Shown here: piece after piece, positions 1-8,150 of the stretch
How the letters are laid out: the number at the start of each line of letters is the position of its first letter
Numbering within the stretch: position 1 is the stretch's first letter
DNA from: Sphingomonas sp.
Lineage (GTDB): Bacteria > Pseudomonadota > Alphaproteobacteria > Sphingomonadales > Sphingomonadaceae
Reading direction: 5' to 3'
Assembly: GCA_025935515.1 (NCBI GenBank)
Contig: JAICVC010000008.1
Location: 1-25,962, forward strand
Length of the DNA: 25,962 nt
Notes under the pieces: model-generated
The model's input: only the letters and a program-made list of their open reading frames with translations
The model's database searches: none
Told to the model about the DNA's origin: nothing
Program-made: the position numbers and the translations under genes

Positions 1-1095
1 AATCAGCGCCTCGAAGCCGGTGACTGCTTCGCTGGAAGCATCCACGCTGGGTTGGAAGACGACCCTCAGTTGGCCCTTCTCCAGCGCCACGCGCAGGTCG
101 GACTCCATCCGTTGCCGCTCGCGCGCCGTCTCGTGCATCTCCGGCGCGAAGAAGCGGAAGCAGCCCTTTCCAGCGGCCTTGGCAGCATATAGCGCAAGGT
201 CGGCATCGCGCATCAAGTCGTCGGACGTGCGGTCGTCATAGTCGGAGGTGACGATGCCGACCGAGGCGCCGATCGACACCGCGGTGCCGTTGATGGTGTA
301 CGGCCGCGACAGACTGTCGATGATGCCCTGGGCGAGCTTCGACAAATCCTCCTTGTTGGAGGTGGACGGCAGCACGACCTCGAACTCGTCGCCGCCGAGA
401 CGCCCGACCTGGCCGGCGTCGCCGATCACGTCGCGCAGCCGCAGCGACACGAGGCGCAGCAGCGTGTCGCCGGCCGGGTGGCCGAGCGTGTCGTTGACTG
501 CCTTGAAGCGGTCGAGGTCGAGCAGGAACACCGAACAGCGGTGCTTGCGGCGGACCGCGCCGAGCAGGGCGTCGTCGAGGGCCCGGCGAAGCATCTCGCG
601 GTTGGCGAGGCCGGTCAGCGAATCCTGCCGCGCGAGCCGGTCGAGCTCGACTTCGGACTGGCGCACCTTGGTCAGGTCCGACGCGAAGCCGCGAAAACCG
701 AAGAAATGCCCGAGCTCATTGTGCACCGGCCGGCCGGTGATCGACCACCAGATCTCGTTCTTGGTCTTGGCGCGGACGATCAGGTCCTGGAAGGCGACGT
801 GCGACGACAAATAAAAGCCTAGCGTCCGCTCCGACGTCGCCGCCCCGTCTTCATTCTCGGTCGAGATCAGGTCGGTGAACGGCCGGTCGAGCAGGTCGGC
901 GGGCTCGCGGCCCAGCGCCTGGGCAACGCTCTGGCTGATGTAGGAGAGCGTTCCGTCGCGGGTCGTCTCCCAGAACCAGCCCTTCCCGCTGCTCTCGAAT
1001 TCCCGGAGAAGATTGTCGGCGCGCGAGGGCTGCGGGCGTGATTCGGCGTGGCTGGAATTGCCGCCCGACCGCAGCATTCTGCCGAGACTTCCCAC
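1..1095 (-). CDS. PAS-GGDEF-EAL c-di-GMP signalling protein (3' part cut by window edge)
   Basis: This is a cytoplasmic sensor enzyme predicted to make and/or break cyclic di-GMP. 365 codons are visible and the frame runs off the left edge. A PAS-like sensor spans about residues 38-143 (starting GWFWETTRDG and ending GFRGFASDLT). A GGDEF domain spans about 155-320 with an intact RLGGDEF motif (GGDEF at 234-238) and LDLDRFKAVNDTLGH. An EAL domain begins near 330 (VVFQPS) and is cut just after GFEAL. No membrane segment or signal peptide is visible. The RxxD inhibitory site expected nine residues before GGDEF is absent. I chose the GTG at 1095 because AAGGAG lies about 6 bases upstream; an in-frame ATG at 1134 lacks a ribosome site. 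Diguanylate cyclase motifs look active. Phosphodiesterase activity cannot be judged because most of the EAL domain lies outside the window. Confidence 0.93.
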   Translation of the reverse strand, partial: MGSLGRMLRSGGNSSHAESRPQPSRADNLLREFESSGKGWFWETTRDGTLSYISQSVAQALGREPADLLDRPFTDLISTENEDGAATSERTLGFYLSSHVAFQDLIVRAKTKNEIWWSITGRPVHNELGHFFGFRGFASDLTKVRQSEVELDRLARQDSLTGLANREMLRRALDDALLGAVRRKHRCSVFLLDLDRFKAVNDTLGHPAGDTLLRLVSLRLRDVIGDAGQVGRLGGDEFEVVLPSTSNKEDLSKLAQGIIDSLSRPYTINGTAVSIGASVGIVTSDYDDRTSDDLMRDADLALYAAKAAGKGCFRFFAPEMHETARERQRMESDLRVALEKGQLRVVFQPSVDASSEAVTGFEALI

Positions 1096-1192
1096 GCTTC
1101 GCTCCTTGTCCGATCCTTGCAATGAGCAAAACATGATTAATTTTCGATAAATTCTGCCCATTCCGGACAGCGAAAGAGACGGAGGGAATTGC

Positions 1193-1603
1193 ATGGACGA
1201 CGAAGCCGCGATCGGCGCCGCGATCGACGAAATGTACGCGATGATTTCGGGGCCTGCGGGTCCGCGCGACTGGTCGCGGCAGGCGAATTGCTTCCTGCCG
1301 GAAGCGCGGCAGGTCCGCACCTGGGTCGATGACCAGGGACGGGCGGTGAAGAAGTCGATGACGCTCGACGAATATTCGGCCGACACGACGCCGTTCTTCT
1401 CGGCGAACGCATTCTACGAGATCGAGACCAGCCGGCGGATCGACGTCTTCGGCAACATCGCGCACGTGTGGAGCGCTTATGAGGCGCGGCGCTCGCCGGA
1501 CGATGCCGATGTCGAGCGCAGGGGCATCAATTCCGTCCAGCTGTTCCGCGATCCGGATCGCGGCTGGCGGATCATCCACATGATCTGGGATAACGAACGC
1601 TAG
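1193..1603 (+). CDS. SnoaL/NTF2-like small protein
   Basis: This is a 136-residue single-domain protein. Its layout fits the SnoaL/NTF2-like alpha+beta cone fold: an N-terminal helix (IGAAIDEMYAMI), a middle segment with FFSANAFYEIETSRRIDVFG, then strands containing IAHVWSAYEARR and a closing GWRIIHMIWDNER. Family members bind small molecules or act as ketosteroid-isomerase-like enzymes, but no catalytic assignment is possible here. There is no signal peptide. The ATG at 1193 follows a good GGAGG ribosome site. It is divergent from the PAS-GGDEF-EAL gene. It ends convergently on the persulfide dioxygenase gene, with the two TAG stops sharing one CTAG. Confidence 0.85.
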   Translation: MDDEAAIGAAIDEMYAMISGPAGPRDWSRQANCFLPEARQVRTWVDDQGRAVKKSMTLDEYSADTTPFFSANAFYEIETSRRIDVFGNIAHVWSAYEARRSPDDADVERRGINSVQLFRDPDRGWRIIHMIWDNER

Positions 1604-2307
1604 GCGATCTGAGCGTCGCCGCACTCACGATTGGCAGGCACCGCAACGTCCATTTTCTTCGGTCGCGGCAGGTTGAGGCCACCCATGATGGCGACGAACT
1701 CGTCGAGGGTCCTGCCGCCGCCGAGCCGCGGATTGCGCGCGCGCTCCTGCCCGACGCTGCTGACGCGCCGCTGCTGATAGTCGTGGCCGGGATAGACGAG
1801 CGTGTCGTCCGGCAGCGTGAACAGTTTGTCATGGACCGATCGGTACAGCGTCGCCGCGTCGCCGTTCTGGAAATCGGTGCGGCCGCACCCGTCGATCATC
1901 AGCGCATCGCCGGTGAAGACGCGGAGCGCATCATTTCCGCGCAGCAGATAGGCGTGATGATCATCGGTATGGCCGGGCACATAGAGCGGATCGAGGCTCA
2001 GCGTCCCGACCATGATCGGCTCACCCTCCCGGACTGCGACGTCGACCTGGCGCGCTCCGCTCTCCTGCGGGACGGCGACCTTCGATCCGGTCGCATCGCG
2101 CAACCGGTCCGCGCCGGTCACGTGATCGGCATGGATGTGGGTTTCCAGCGTATATTTGAGCGCCAGGCCAAGCTCACGAAGCAGTGCGAGGTCACGATCG
2201 ACGGTTTCCAGAACGGGGTCGATGAGCGCCGCTTCGCGCGTCTCGTCGCAGCCGATGAGATAGGTGTAAGCCGACGAGATCGGTTCGAACAGCTGGCGGA
2301 AGATCAT
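1600..2307 (-). CDS. ETHE1-type persulfide dioxygenase (MBL-fold hydrolase)
   Basis: This metallo-beta-lactamase-fold protein of 235 residues is predicted to oxidise glutathione persulfide to sulfite, with a mononuclear iron. The metal site is complete: THIHADH (H57, H59, D61, H62), PGHT (H113), TGD (D134) and PGHDY (H175). The ETHE1-branch signature GCGRTDFQNGD is at about 140-150, which argues against plain glyoxalase II. The ATG at 2307 is chosen because AAGGGG lies 7 bases upstream; a longer frame from 2343 adds 12 residues and has no such site. It starts 43 bp after the fahA stop on the same strand, so it probably shares the hmgA-fahA transcript. The C-terminal extension after about residue 200 is typical of bacterial members. 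The substrate is inferred from the family. Confidence 0.85.
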   Translation of the reverse strand: MIFRQLFEPISSAYTYLIGCDETREAALIDPVLETVDRDLALLRELGLALKYTLETHIHADHVTGADRLRDATGSKVAVPQESGARQVDVAVREGEPIMVGTLSLDPLYVPGHTDDHHAYLLRGNDALRVFTGDALMIDGCGRTDFQNGDAATLYRSVHDKLFTLPDDTLVYPGHDYQQRRVSSVGQERARNPRLGGGRTLDEFVAIMGGLNLPRPKKMDVAVPANRECGDAQIA

Positions 2308-2350
2308 TGCGCGGCCCCTTGCCCGGTGACCAGCCTTTAGCACATTTCCG

Positions 2351-3634
2351 TCAGGCTGGAGCGAAGACGCGGCCGACGCACTCGCCGAAACCGATCCGCA
2401 CTGCGCCGTCGGCCTCGCACCAGGCTTTGAGCGTCACTTCATCGCCGTCCTCGAGGAAGCTGCGCGTTTCGCCCGACGGCAAGTGGATCGGCTGCTTCCC
2501 GCCCCGGCTGATCTCGAGCAGCGAGCCGAGTCCTTCGGCGCTGTCGGTCGACAGGGTGCCAGTGCCGATCAGGTCCCCAGGCTGCAGGTTGCAGCCGTTC
2601 GAGCTGTGGTGGGCCACGATCTGCGCCGCGCTCCAGTACATCGCCGCATCGGCCGAGCCGCGGGAAAGGGCGTGCGGCGCAAGGCCGGCTTGCCGCATCT
2701 TGTCGGTCGTCAGCGTAACTTCGAGCTCGATGCCGAGCCCACCACTTTCGCGGTCACAGGCGTCGCTCAAGTACGGAAGCGGCTCCGGATCGCCGGCTGG
2801 CCGCGCCGGCATGGCATTGCGGAACGGCGCAAGCGCCTGCGGGCTGACGACCCAGGGGCTGACGCTGGTCAGGAAGTTCTTGGCGAGGAACGGCCCGAGC
2901 GGCTGATATTCCCACGCCTGCAGGTCGCGCGCCGACCAGTCGTTCAAGAGGCAATAGCCGGCGATGTGCCTGGAAGCTTCGCTGATCGGGATCGGCTGGC
3001 CAAGCTCGTTACCTTCGCCGATCCAGATACCGAGCTCGAGCTCGTAATCGACACGGCGGCTCGGGCCATATTCCGGCGCGTCGGCATCCGGCAGCTTGCG
3101 CTGGCCCCAAGGGCGGATCACCGGCTCGCCGGAGGCGCGCACCGAGCTCGCGCGCCCGTGATAGCCGATCGGCACATGCTTGTAGTTGGGCAGCAGCGGA
3201 TTGTCGGGCCGGAACTGTTTGCCGACATTGGTCGCGTGGTGGATGCCGACGTAGAAGTCGGTGTAGTCGCCAACGAGGCAAGGGACGTGCATCCGGACCT
3301 CGCTCTGCCCGACCAGCTGCGGTTCGACATCGTCGCGGTATTTCGCATCCGAAAGCAGCTCGACAAGGCGCGCCCGCAGCGCGTCTTGCACATCGAGCCC
3401 CCGCGCCAGCCATCCGTTCAGGACCGGCTGCGACAGGTCATCGCGCCAATCTTCGTCGATCAGATCGGCGATGCCCGCCAGGTCGAGCACATAGTCGCCG
3501 ATCGCGACTCCAGCCCGGCGCCGCCGCTCGCCGACCGAGAATATGCCGAGCGGCAGATTCTGGATCGGGAAGTCGCTGGCCTGGGCGCTCTCGCACCAGC
3601 TGGTCAGCCCGGGATCGTTGGTTTCATCGGTCAC
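2351..3634 (-). CDS. fahA: Fumarylacetoacetase
   Basis: Fumarylacetoacetate hydrolase catalyses the last step of tyrosine/homogentisate degradation, giving fumarate and acetoacetate. The protein has 427 residues from the GTG chosen here, close to the usual length of about 420. Hallmarks are DYTDFY (D126), IHHATN (H133), GYHGRASS, ELELGIWIG (acidic metal ligands E198 and E200) and LLNDWSARDLQAWEYQPLGP (D232). These correspond to the metal and catalytic residues of mammalian FAH. The GTG at 3634 overlaps the hmgA stop as GTGA, a classical translational-coupling junction; a longer in-frame start at 3664 would lie inside hmgA. With hmgA it forms a degradation operon. The intervening isomerase MaiA is encoded elsewhere in the window. 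Confidence 0.96.
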   Translation of the reverse strand: MTDETNDPGLTSWCESAQASDFPIQNLPLGIFSVGERRRRAGVAIGDYVLDLAGIADLIDEDWRDDLSQPVLNGWLARGLDVQDALRARLVELLSDAKYRDDVEPQLVGQSEVRMHVPCLVGDYTDFYVGIHHATNVGKQFRPDNPLLPNYKHVPIGYHGRASSVRASGEPVIRPWGQRKLPDADAPEYGPSRRVDYELELGIWIGEGNELGQPIPISEASRHIAGYCLLNDWSARDLQAWEYQPLGPFLAKNFLTSVSPWVVSPQALAPFRNAMPARPAGDPEPLPYLSDACDRESGGLGIELEVTLTTDKMRQAGLAPHALSRGSADAAMYWSAAQIVAHHSSNGCNLQPGDLIGTGTLSTDSAEGLGSLLEISRGGKQPIHLPSGETRSFLEDGDEVTLKAWCEADGAVRIGFGECVGRVFAPA

Positions 3635-4914
3635 GGCAGCTTGGCCTTGGGAAAGCCGGTCCATGCCTGATCATAGTCGGGCTGGGCGCGGTCGAGCGCG
3701 AACTGGGTCGGACGATAAGGCCAGCAGGTCTCGACCATGAACGCCATCGTGCCTTCGATCTTGACGGGCTCGAGCTCGGCCTCGCTCGCCGTGCGCCAGC
3801 TTTCAACGTCGGGACCATGGCCGCTCATCAGATTGTGGAGCGAGAGCCCGCCGGGTGCGAAGCCCTCGGCCTTGGCGTCGTAAGCGCCGTGGATCAGGCC
3901 CATCGCTTCGCTCATCACGTTGCGGTGGAACCAGGGCGGGCGGAAGGTGTCCTCGCCAACCGTCCAGCGCGGCGGGAAGATGACGAAATCCGCATTGGCG
4001 CGGCCCGGGACATCGCTTGGACTGGTCAGCACCGTGAAGATCGAGGGGTCGGGATGGTCGAAGCTGATCGTGCCGATCGCGTTGAAGCGAGACAGATCGT
4101 AGCGCCAGGGGGCGTAATTCCCATGCCATGCGACGACGTCGAGCGGCGAATGGTCGAGCGTCGTCGTCCACAGCGAGCCGAGCGATTTCTGAATGACTTC
4201 GGTCGGCTCGTCCCGGTCCTCGAACCACGCGCCCGGCGTTTCGAAATCGCGCGGGTTGGCAAGGCCGTTGGCGCCGATCGGTCCAAGCTCGGGAAGCCGC
4301 AGCGGGAGGCCATGGTTCTCGGCGACATAGCCGCGGCTGTCCCCATCGACCTCGACCCGGAACTTCACTCCGCGGGGGATTGCCGCGACGGATCCGGGTG
4401 GGACCTCCATGCGCCCCAACTCGGTGTAAATCCGCAGCGTGCCGGATTGCGGAATGACCAGCAGTTCGCCGTCGGCATCGACGAACACGCGCCGCTCCAT
4501 CGACTTGCCCGCGCGGTAAAGGTGGACCGCGACACCCTCGAGGTCCGATGGATCGCGGTTGGCGAGCATCGTCACCATGCCGTCGACGAAGTCCTCGCCT
4601 TCGGGCAGGTCCTGCGGCGGATCCCAGCGCAGGCGGTTCGGCGCGAGTGGTCCCTCGACCGTCCCCGGCGCGAACAAAGGCGCCCCGCCGTAGCGTTCGA
4701 ACGGGCGGTGATCGGCGGTGGGCCGCATCCGGTAGAGCCACGAGCGACGGTTCTCGTGACGCGGCGCGGTGAAGCTGCTGCCCGACAATTGCTCGGCATA
4801 AAGGCCGAACGGCGGCCGCTGCGGCGAATTGCGGCCCTTGGGCAGCGCGCCCGGCACTGCCTCGCTCTCGAACTGGCCGCCGAACCCGGTCATGTACTGA
4901 AGCGCGTCGGTCAT
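3631..4914 (-). CDS. hmgA: Homogentisate 1,2-dioxygenase
   Basis: This non-haem iron ring-cleavage enzyme converts homogentisate to maleylacetoacetate. It has 427 residues, near the family norm. The iron ligands are in place: H330 and E336 in PPWFHRNVMSEAMGLI, and H366 in LMSGHGPD. They sit at a constant offset of five from human HGD H335, E341 and H371. H287 in FDHPDPS matches the catalytic base. The N-terminal YMTGFGGQFESEA and the segment near GLYAEQLSGSSFTAPR are also typical. It is the first gene of the hmgA-fahA-persulfide dioxygenase run. Upstream, 113 bp separate it from a small membrane-protein gene, with a strong hairpin in between, so hmgA probably has its own promoter there. No specific operator was recognised. 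Confidence 0.97.
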   Translation of the reverse strand: MTDALQYMTGFGGQFESEAVPGALPKGRNSPQRPPFGLYAEQLSGSSFTAPRHENRRSWLYRMRPTADHRPFERYGGAPLFAPGTVEGPLAPNRLRWDPPQDLPEGEDFVDGMVTMLANRDPSDLEGVAVHLYRAGKSMERRVFVDADGELLVIPQSGTLRIYTELGRMEVPPGSVAAIPRGVKFRVEVDGDSRGYVAENHGLPLRLPELGPIGANGLANPRDFETPGAWFEDRDEPTEVIQKSLGSLWTTTLDHSPLDVVAWHGNYAPWRYDLSRFNAIGTISFDHPDPSIFTVLTSPSDVPGRANADFVIFPPRWTVGEDTFRPPWFHRNVMSEAMGLIHGAYDAKAEGFAPGGLSLHNLMSGHGPDVESWRTASEAELEPVKIEGTMAFMVETCWPYRPTQFALDRAQPDYDQAWTGFPKAKLP

Positions 4915-4948
4915 TGCGGCGCGTTACTGGCTCGGCCACCGACAATCA

Positions 4949-4978
4949 AACGGGCGCGGCATTGCAGCCGCGCCCGTT
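4949..4978 (-). terminator. Perfect 12-bp hairpin behind the mini membrane protein gene
   Basis: A perfect 12-bp inverted repeat (4949-4960 with 4967-4978, core CGGGCGCGGC) has a 6-base loop (ATTGCA). Read leftward, it ends in a short TTTGATTG run. It lies 49 bp after the stop of the small membrane protein gene and 35 bp before hmgA. A rho-independent terminator is the simplest reading, although the T-run is weak. Confidence 0.7.
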
Positions 4979-5026
4979 CGCCGGACGGGGACTCGCAACC
5001 CGCCGGCTCTGGCTGACCCTCTCCGA

Positions 5027-5230
5027 TCAGCTGTGGTTTATGTTGACGTCAACCTTGTTGGGGATGTCGACGGTGGTCTTGCTGCCAAGTCCGAGATTGT
5101 CCCGGAACATGTACAACAGCACCAGCACGACGATAATCAGCAACACGACGGCGAGAACTGCGCCACCGCCACCACCGCCGCCCGTTTCCACCACGGTCGT
5201 GCGATCCACCTCGTCACGATCATCGGCCAT
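5027..5230 (-). CDS. Small single-helix membrane protein
   Basis: This is a 67-residue protein of unknown function. It has a charged N-terminus (MADDRDEVDRTTVVE), a glycine run of seven (about residues 17-23), one strongly hydrophobic helix (about 24-41, AVLAVVLLIIVVLVLLY), and a polar tail containing DIPNKVDVNINHS. The tail probably lies on the outer side of the membrane. The ATG at 5230 follows GGGAG at a suitable distance. It is divergent from the neighbouring lipoprotein gene, which starts 81 bp away, so a shared bidirectional promoter region is likely. A perfect hairpin follows its stop. The layout resembles small proteins I associate with sphingomonads, but I do not recognise a named family. 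Confidence 0.8.
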   Translation of the reverse strand: MADDRDEVDRTTVVETGGGGGGGAVLAVVLLIIVVLVLLYMFRDNLGLGSKTTVDIPNKVDVNINHS

Positions 5231-5311
5231 TGGAAACTCTCCCTCTTGTTACCTGTTGTTGCGGCGAAACGAACGAACTGCCCCGAAGGCGGTTCCGAAC
5301 GAGGAGATCAG

Positions 5312-5839
5312 ATGAAGCCGATAATCGGGTTGCTGGCGCTCGCCGCCCTCGCCGGATGCCAGCTGCAACCTTCGCAAAAGTCGGACGCGGGGAACCAGGC
5401 CGCGGGCATGGCGGCGCCGGCGCAGCAGGCCAAGGCGATCAGGGATGTTGCGGTGCCCGAGGATCGCGAGCCGCTCACGGAACCGAAGCGGCCGATCGAT
5501 CCGAAGAGCGCGGAGGCTGCCGGCCAGGTCGTCCAGCATTATGGCGCGCTGATCGAGCAAGAACGCTGGGCTGACGCCGCGAACTCCTGGGGCGATCCGG
5601 GCGCGGCGACAGCCTTCGCCAGGCAGCTCCAATCGCGCGGCCTGAACCATCTCGAGATCGGCAAGCCCGGGGAGCCGGAGGGCGCCGCCGGCTCGATCTA
5701 TGTTTCCATGCCCGTCGCATTCTACAGCAGCGACAAACGGGCCGCAGCGGACGTCACCTTGCGCAGGGTCAATGACGTGCCCGGTTCGACCGAGGCGCAG
5801 CGTCGCTGGCACATCGAACGGATCGAGTGGAAGGCCTAG
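5312..5839 (+). CDS. Predicted lipoprotein of unknown function
   Basis: This is a 175-residue envelope lipoprotein. The N-terminus MKPIIGLLALAALAGC is a lipoprotein signal with lipobox LAGC, so the mature protein would begin at Cys16. An Ala/Gln/Pro-rich linker follows to about residue 55. A compact domain then covers about 65-175 (QVVQHYGALIEQERWADAANSW to RRWHIERIEWKA), reminiscent of NTF2-like or DUF4019-style folds, though no family is certain. The ATG at 5312 is preceded by GAGGAG. The frame is open further upstream to 5033, but that part lies opposite the small membrane protein and would remove the signal peptide from the N-terminus. It ends convergently with the KTSC gene, the two TAG stops sharing one CTAG. 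Confidence 0.87.
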   Translation: MKPIIGLLALAALAGCQLQPSQKSDAGNQAAGMAAPAQQAKAIRDVAVPEDREPLTEPKRPIDPKSAEAAGQVVQHYGALIEQERWADAANSWGDPGAATAFARQLQSRGLNHLEIGKPGEPEGAAGSIYVSMPVAFYSSDKRAAADVTLRRVNDVPGSTEAQRRWHIERIEWKA

Positions 5840-6057
5840 CCCGCGGCTTCCTCGTGCGGATGCGTGACTTCACGATAGGGGAAGCAGTCACGGATGCGGG
5901 TGTTGAAATAAACGCCTTTGGCGAAGGCGCCGCGGAACGCATCGGCGACCTCGTGCGGAACGCCCGAATAAACGTAGCGGCGGCCGGTCGTGAACTCGAC
6001 CCACAGGTTCCCCTCCATCTCGTCGTAGACAAAGCGGCGAATGACGGTCGAAGGCAT
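5836..6057 (-). CDS. KTSC-domain protein
   Basis: This is a 73-residue single-domain protein matching the KTSC family pattern: MPSTVIRRFVYDEMEGNLWV, then FTTGRRYVYSGVPHEV and FAKGVYFNTRIRDCFPYREV. The family is usually a short stand-alone domain, sometimes fused to lysyl-tRNA synthetase-like proteins. Its biochemical role is not established. The ATG at 6057 lies 14 bp after the stop of the upstream EamA transporter gene on the same strand, so it may be translated as the second gene of that operon; no clear Shine-Dalgarno is visible. The same frame remains open much further upstream, but there it runs antiparallel in register to the transporter gene and is not coding. Its stop overlaps the convergent lipoprotein stop. 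Confidence 0.82.
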   Translation of the reverse strand: MPSTVIRRFVYDEMEGNLWVEFTTGRRYVYSGVPHEVADAFRGAFAKGVYFNTRIRDCFPYREVTHPHEEAAG

Positions 6058-6071
6058 AGCCGCGTAACGCT

Positions 6072-6977
6072 TCAGGCGGCGTCTGGAGCCGGAACCCCCG
6101 AACGATCCTTGCGCATCGCTGCGGCCATACCGCCGAGCGCGAGCAATGCGCCGCCAATCGTGAGGCCGGTCCAGCGGTAATTTTCCAACGCGGTCGAGAA
6201 ACCCATGGCGATGATCGGCACCAGCACGCTCGAATAGGCCGCCTTCGCCGGGCCAATCTTGCGCACGACCGGATAATAAAGGCTGAAGGTCAGCACCGAG
6301 GCGAACAGCGCAAGGTAAAGAACGCCGAGCCAGTAGGCCGGACGCGGGTCGAACACCGGTAGGCCGGTCATCGAAAGAGCGATCAGGCCGTCGATCAGAG
6401 CGCCAGCGGCCATCGACCAGGCGAGCAAGGCGAACAGCGGGAAGCGCCGGATTTCGGGCCGGGCCTGCACGACATTGGCGATCGCCGCCCCCAGCATTCC
6501 GACCAGGGTGAGACCGATCCCCGCGGCGATCTGGCGGCTGTCGGCGGGATGCTCGCGCAGTTCGTGGAGGAACAGCAGCACGATGCCGGTCACCGCGACC
6601 AGCGAGCCCCAGGCGAAGCGCTTGCTCGGGCGGTGGTGAAGCAACGCCCACCCCATCAGGCTGGCGGGGATCAAGAGCAGCGCGAAGACGGTTGCGACGA
6701 CGCCCGAGGTGATGTGCCGCTCGGCGAGGTACACCGCATTGAAGTTCACGCAGAACTGGGTGAAGCCGAGGAACAGCGCCGCAGCCAATCCTCCTCGGCC
6801 CAGTCGCAGGCTCTCGCCTTTCCAGGCCGCAATCGCGGCCATGGCGATCGCTGCGACGACGAAGCGATAGGTGACTGACCATTGCGGCGGGACGGTCCCG
6901 AGCTGGGTGCGGATGACGATCCAGGTCGAGCCCCAGATCGCGGTGAAGATGATGAACGGAATCGCGACATCGCGCAC
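6072..6977 (-). CDS. EamA/DMT-family transporter
   Basis: This inner-membrane exporter of the drug/metabolite transporter superfamily has about ten hydrophobic helices in two EamA repeats. The first begins IPFIIFTAIWGSTWIVI and the second covers about residues 145-290 (ending YRWTGLTIGGALLALGGMAAA). The substrate is unknown; relatives export amino acids, metabolites or drugs. I place the start at GTG 6977 (301 residues). That gives the usual family length, and codon third positions upstream lose the strong G/C bias seen after it. In-frame ATGs at 7055/7058 and TTG 7073 would add about 26-32 polar residues and cannot be excluded. The KTSC gene follows 14 bp downstream. Confidence 0.87.
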   Translation of the reverse strand: MRDVAIPFIIFTAIWGSTWIVIRTQLGTVPPQWSVTYRFVVAAIAMAAIAAWKGESLRLGRGGLAAALFLGFTQFCVNFNAVYLAERHITSGVVATVFALLLIPASLMGWALLHHRPSKRFAWGSLVAVTGIVLLFLHELREHPADSRQIAAGIGLTLVGMLGAAIANVVQARPEIRRFPLFALLAWSMAAGALIDGLIALSMTGLPVFDPRPAYWLGVLYLALFASVLTFSLYYPVVRKIGPAKAAYSSVLVPIIAMGFSTALENYRWTGLTIGGALLALGGMAAAMRKDRSGVPAPDAA

Positions 6978-7115
6978 CGAAGTCCGGTGCGGTCCGGCGT
7001 GAAGCTCGCCACTTTCAAGACCGTGCCGCTGCATTGGCCGCGGACCAAAGCGCATCATTTCTCGGCGCGCCAATCAATGGCGGAACGCGCGCAATAAGCC
7101 GGGCTTATGCGGGCC

Positions 7116-8117
7116 TCACATCGCAGCGATCGCCTCGGCGAGCCGGGCAACGTCGGCGTCCTGTTGATTCCAACTGGTCACGAACCGGATCTGGCCCGGA
7201 CCCCACTCGTAAAAATCGAACCCCTTGGCGCGCAGCCCGGCCGACTCCTCGTCCGTCACCGTCAGGAAAATCTCATTGGCTTCGACCGGATACACCAGCC
7301 GATCCGGCGCTGCTGCGGCAAGCCTGGCGGCAGCGGCATTGGCCGTCCGCGCGTTGTCGAGCCACAGATCGTCCTCGAGCATCGCGAGAATCTGTGCGGC
7401 GAGATAACGGCCCTTGGATAGCAGATGCCCTGCACGCTTGCGCCGCACCGCGATTTCGTCGGCGAGCTCGGTCCTGAACAGGATCAGGCATTCGGCATTG
7501 AGGCCGCCATTCTTGACGAAACCGAACGACAACGCGTCGACACCTGCGCGCCAGGTCACGTCGGCGATGTGCTCGCCGGTCGATGCGAGCGCGTTGGCGA
7601 GGCGCGCGCCGTCCATGTGGAACGCCAGGCCGCGGTTCCTGGCGAGATCGCCCAAAGCGGCGACTTCGGCCGCCCGGTAAACGAGCCCATATTCGGTGGC
7701 ATTGGTGATCGAGAGCGCAGCCGACTGGACCTGGTGGACGTCGTCGCGGATCGCCTCGCAGGCAGCCGTCACGATGTCCGGCGTGACCTTGGCGCCGGCT
7801 CCATCGAGCAGGACCAGCTTGGCCCCGCCAGTGAAGAAGCCGGGCGCACCCGCTTCATCAACTTCGATATGCGCGTCCCGGTGGCAGAGGATCGCGCGAT
7901 AGGGCGGACACAGCGCCGCCAGCGCAAGGCAATTGGCGGCGGTGCCGGTGGTCACCCAGAAGGCGCGGACTTCGGTCCCGAACAAGTCGGAGAAGGCGCC
8001 GTCGAGCCGCTGGCTCCATTCGTCCCCGTCATAGGCAGTGTCGAGGCGGTTCGCGGCGGATATCGCTTCCAGCACCTTCGGGTGCGCGGCCGCCGCATTG
8101 TCCGAGAAAAAGCGCAT
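7116..8117 (-). CDS. ltaE: Low-specificity L-threonine aldolase
   Basis: This PLP enzyme splits L-threonine/allo-threonine into glycine and acetaldehyde. It has 333 residues, the normal length. The N-terminal FFSDNAAAAHP is the family opening. TGTAANCLAL forms the phosphate-binding region, and HRDAHIEVDEAGAP carries the ring-stacking histidine. FHMDGARLANAL contains D169, which holds the pyridine nitrogen, and FGFVKNGGLNAEC supplies the probable Schiff-base lysine K202. The VKNGG form of the lysine motif matches the proteobacterial branch rather than the SKGLG form of E. coli. The ATG at 8117 gives a complete N-terminus. A small basic protein gene ends 33 bp upstream on the same strand and may be cotranscribed. 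Confidence 0.93.
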   Translation of the reverse strand: MRFFSDNAAAAHPKVLEAISAANRLDTAYDGDEWSQRLDGAFSDLFGTEVRAFWVTTGTAANCLALAALCPPYRAILCHRDAHIEVDEAGAPGFFTGGAKLVLLDGAGAKVTPDIVTAACEAIRDDVHQVQSAALSITNATEYGLVYRAAEVAALGDLARNRGLAFHMDGARLANALASTGEHIADVTWRAGVDALSFGFVKNGGLNAECLILFRTELADEIAVRRKRAGHLLSKGRYLAAQILAMLEDDLWLDNARTANAAAARLAAAAPDRLVYPVEANEIFLTVTDEESAGLRAKGFDFYEWGPGQIRFVTSWNQQDADVARLAEAIAAM

Positions 8118-8150
8118 CGGCCCGGCGAATGGCGGGCGCGGCGTGGAGCG

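Noticed and set aside
2483..3670. 395-codon plus-strand frame opposite fahA
   Set aside because: Shadow of fahA; composition and lack of motifs are typical of antisense frames in GC-rich DNA.
3817..5016. 399-codon plus-strand frame opposite hmgA
   Set aside because: HmgA has all its iron ligands and normal length; the opposite frame has no motif and no ribosome site.
5033..5311. Upstream extension of the lipoprotein frame
   Set aside because: It lies opposite the small membrane protein and would bury the lipoprotein signal; the ATG at 5312 has a strong ribosome site.
6058..6882. Upstream extension of the KTSC frame
   Set aside because: The extension overlaps the EamA transporter gene in another frame and has no homology-like features; KTSC proteins are normally about 70 residues.
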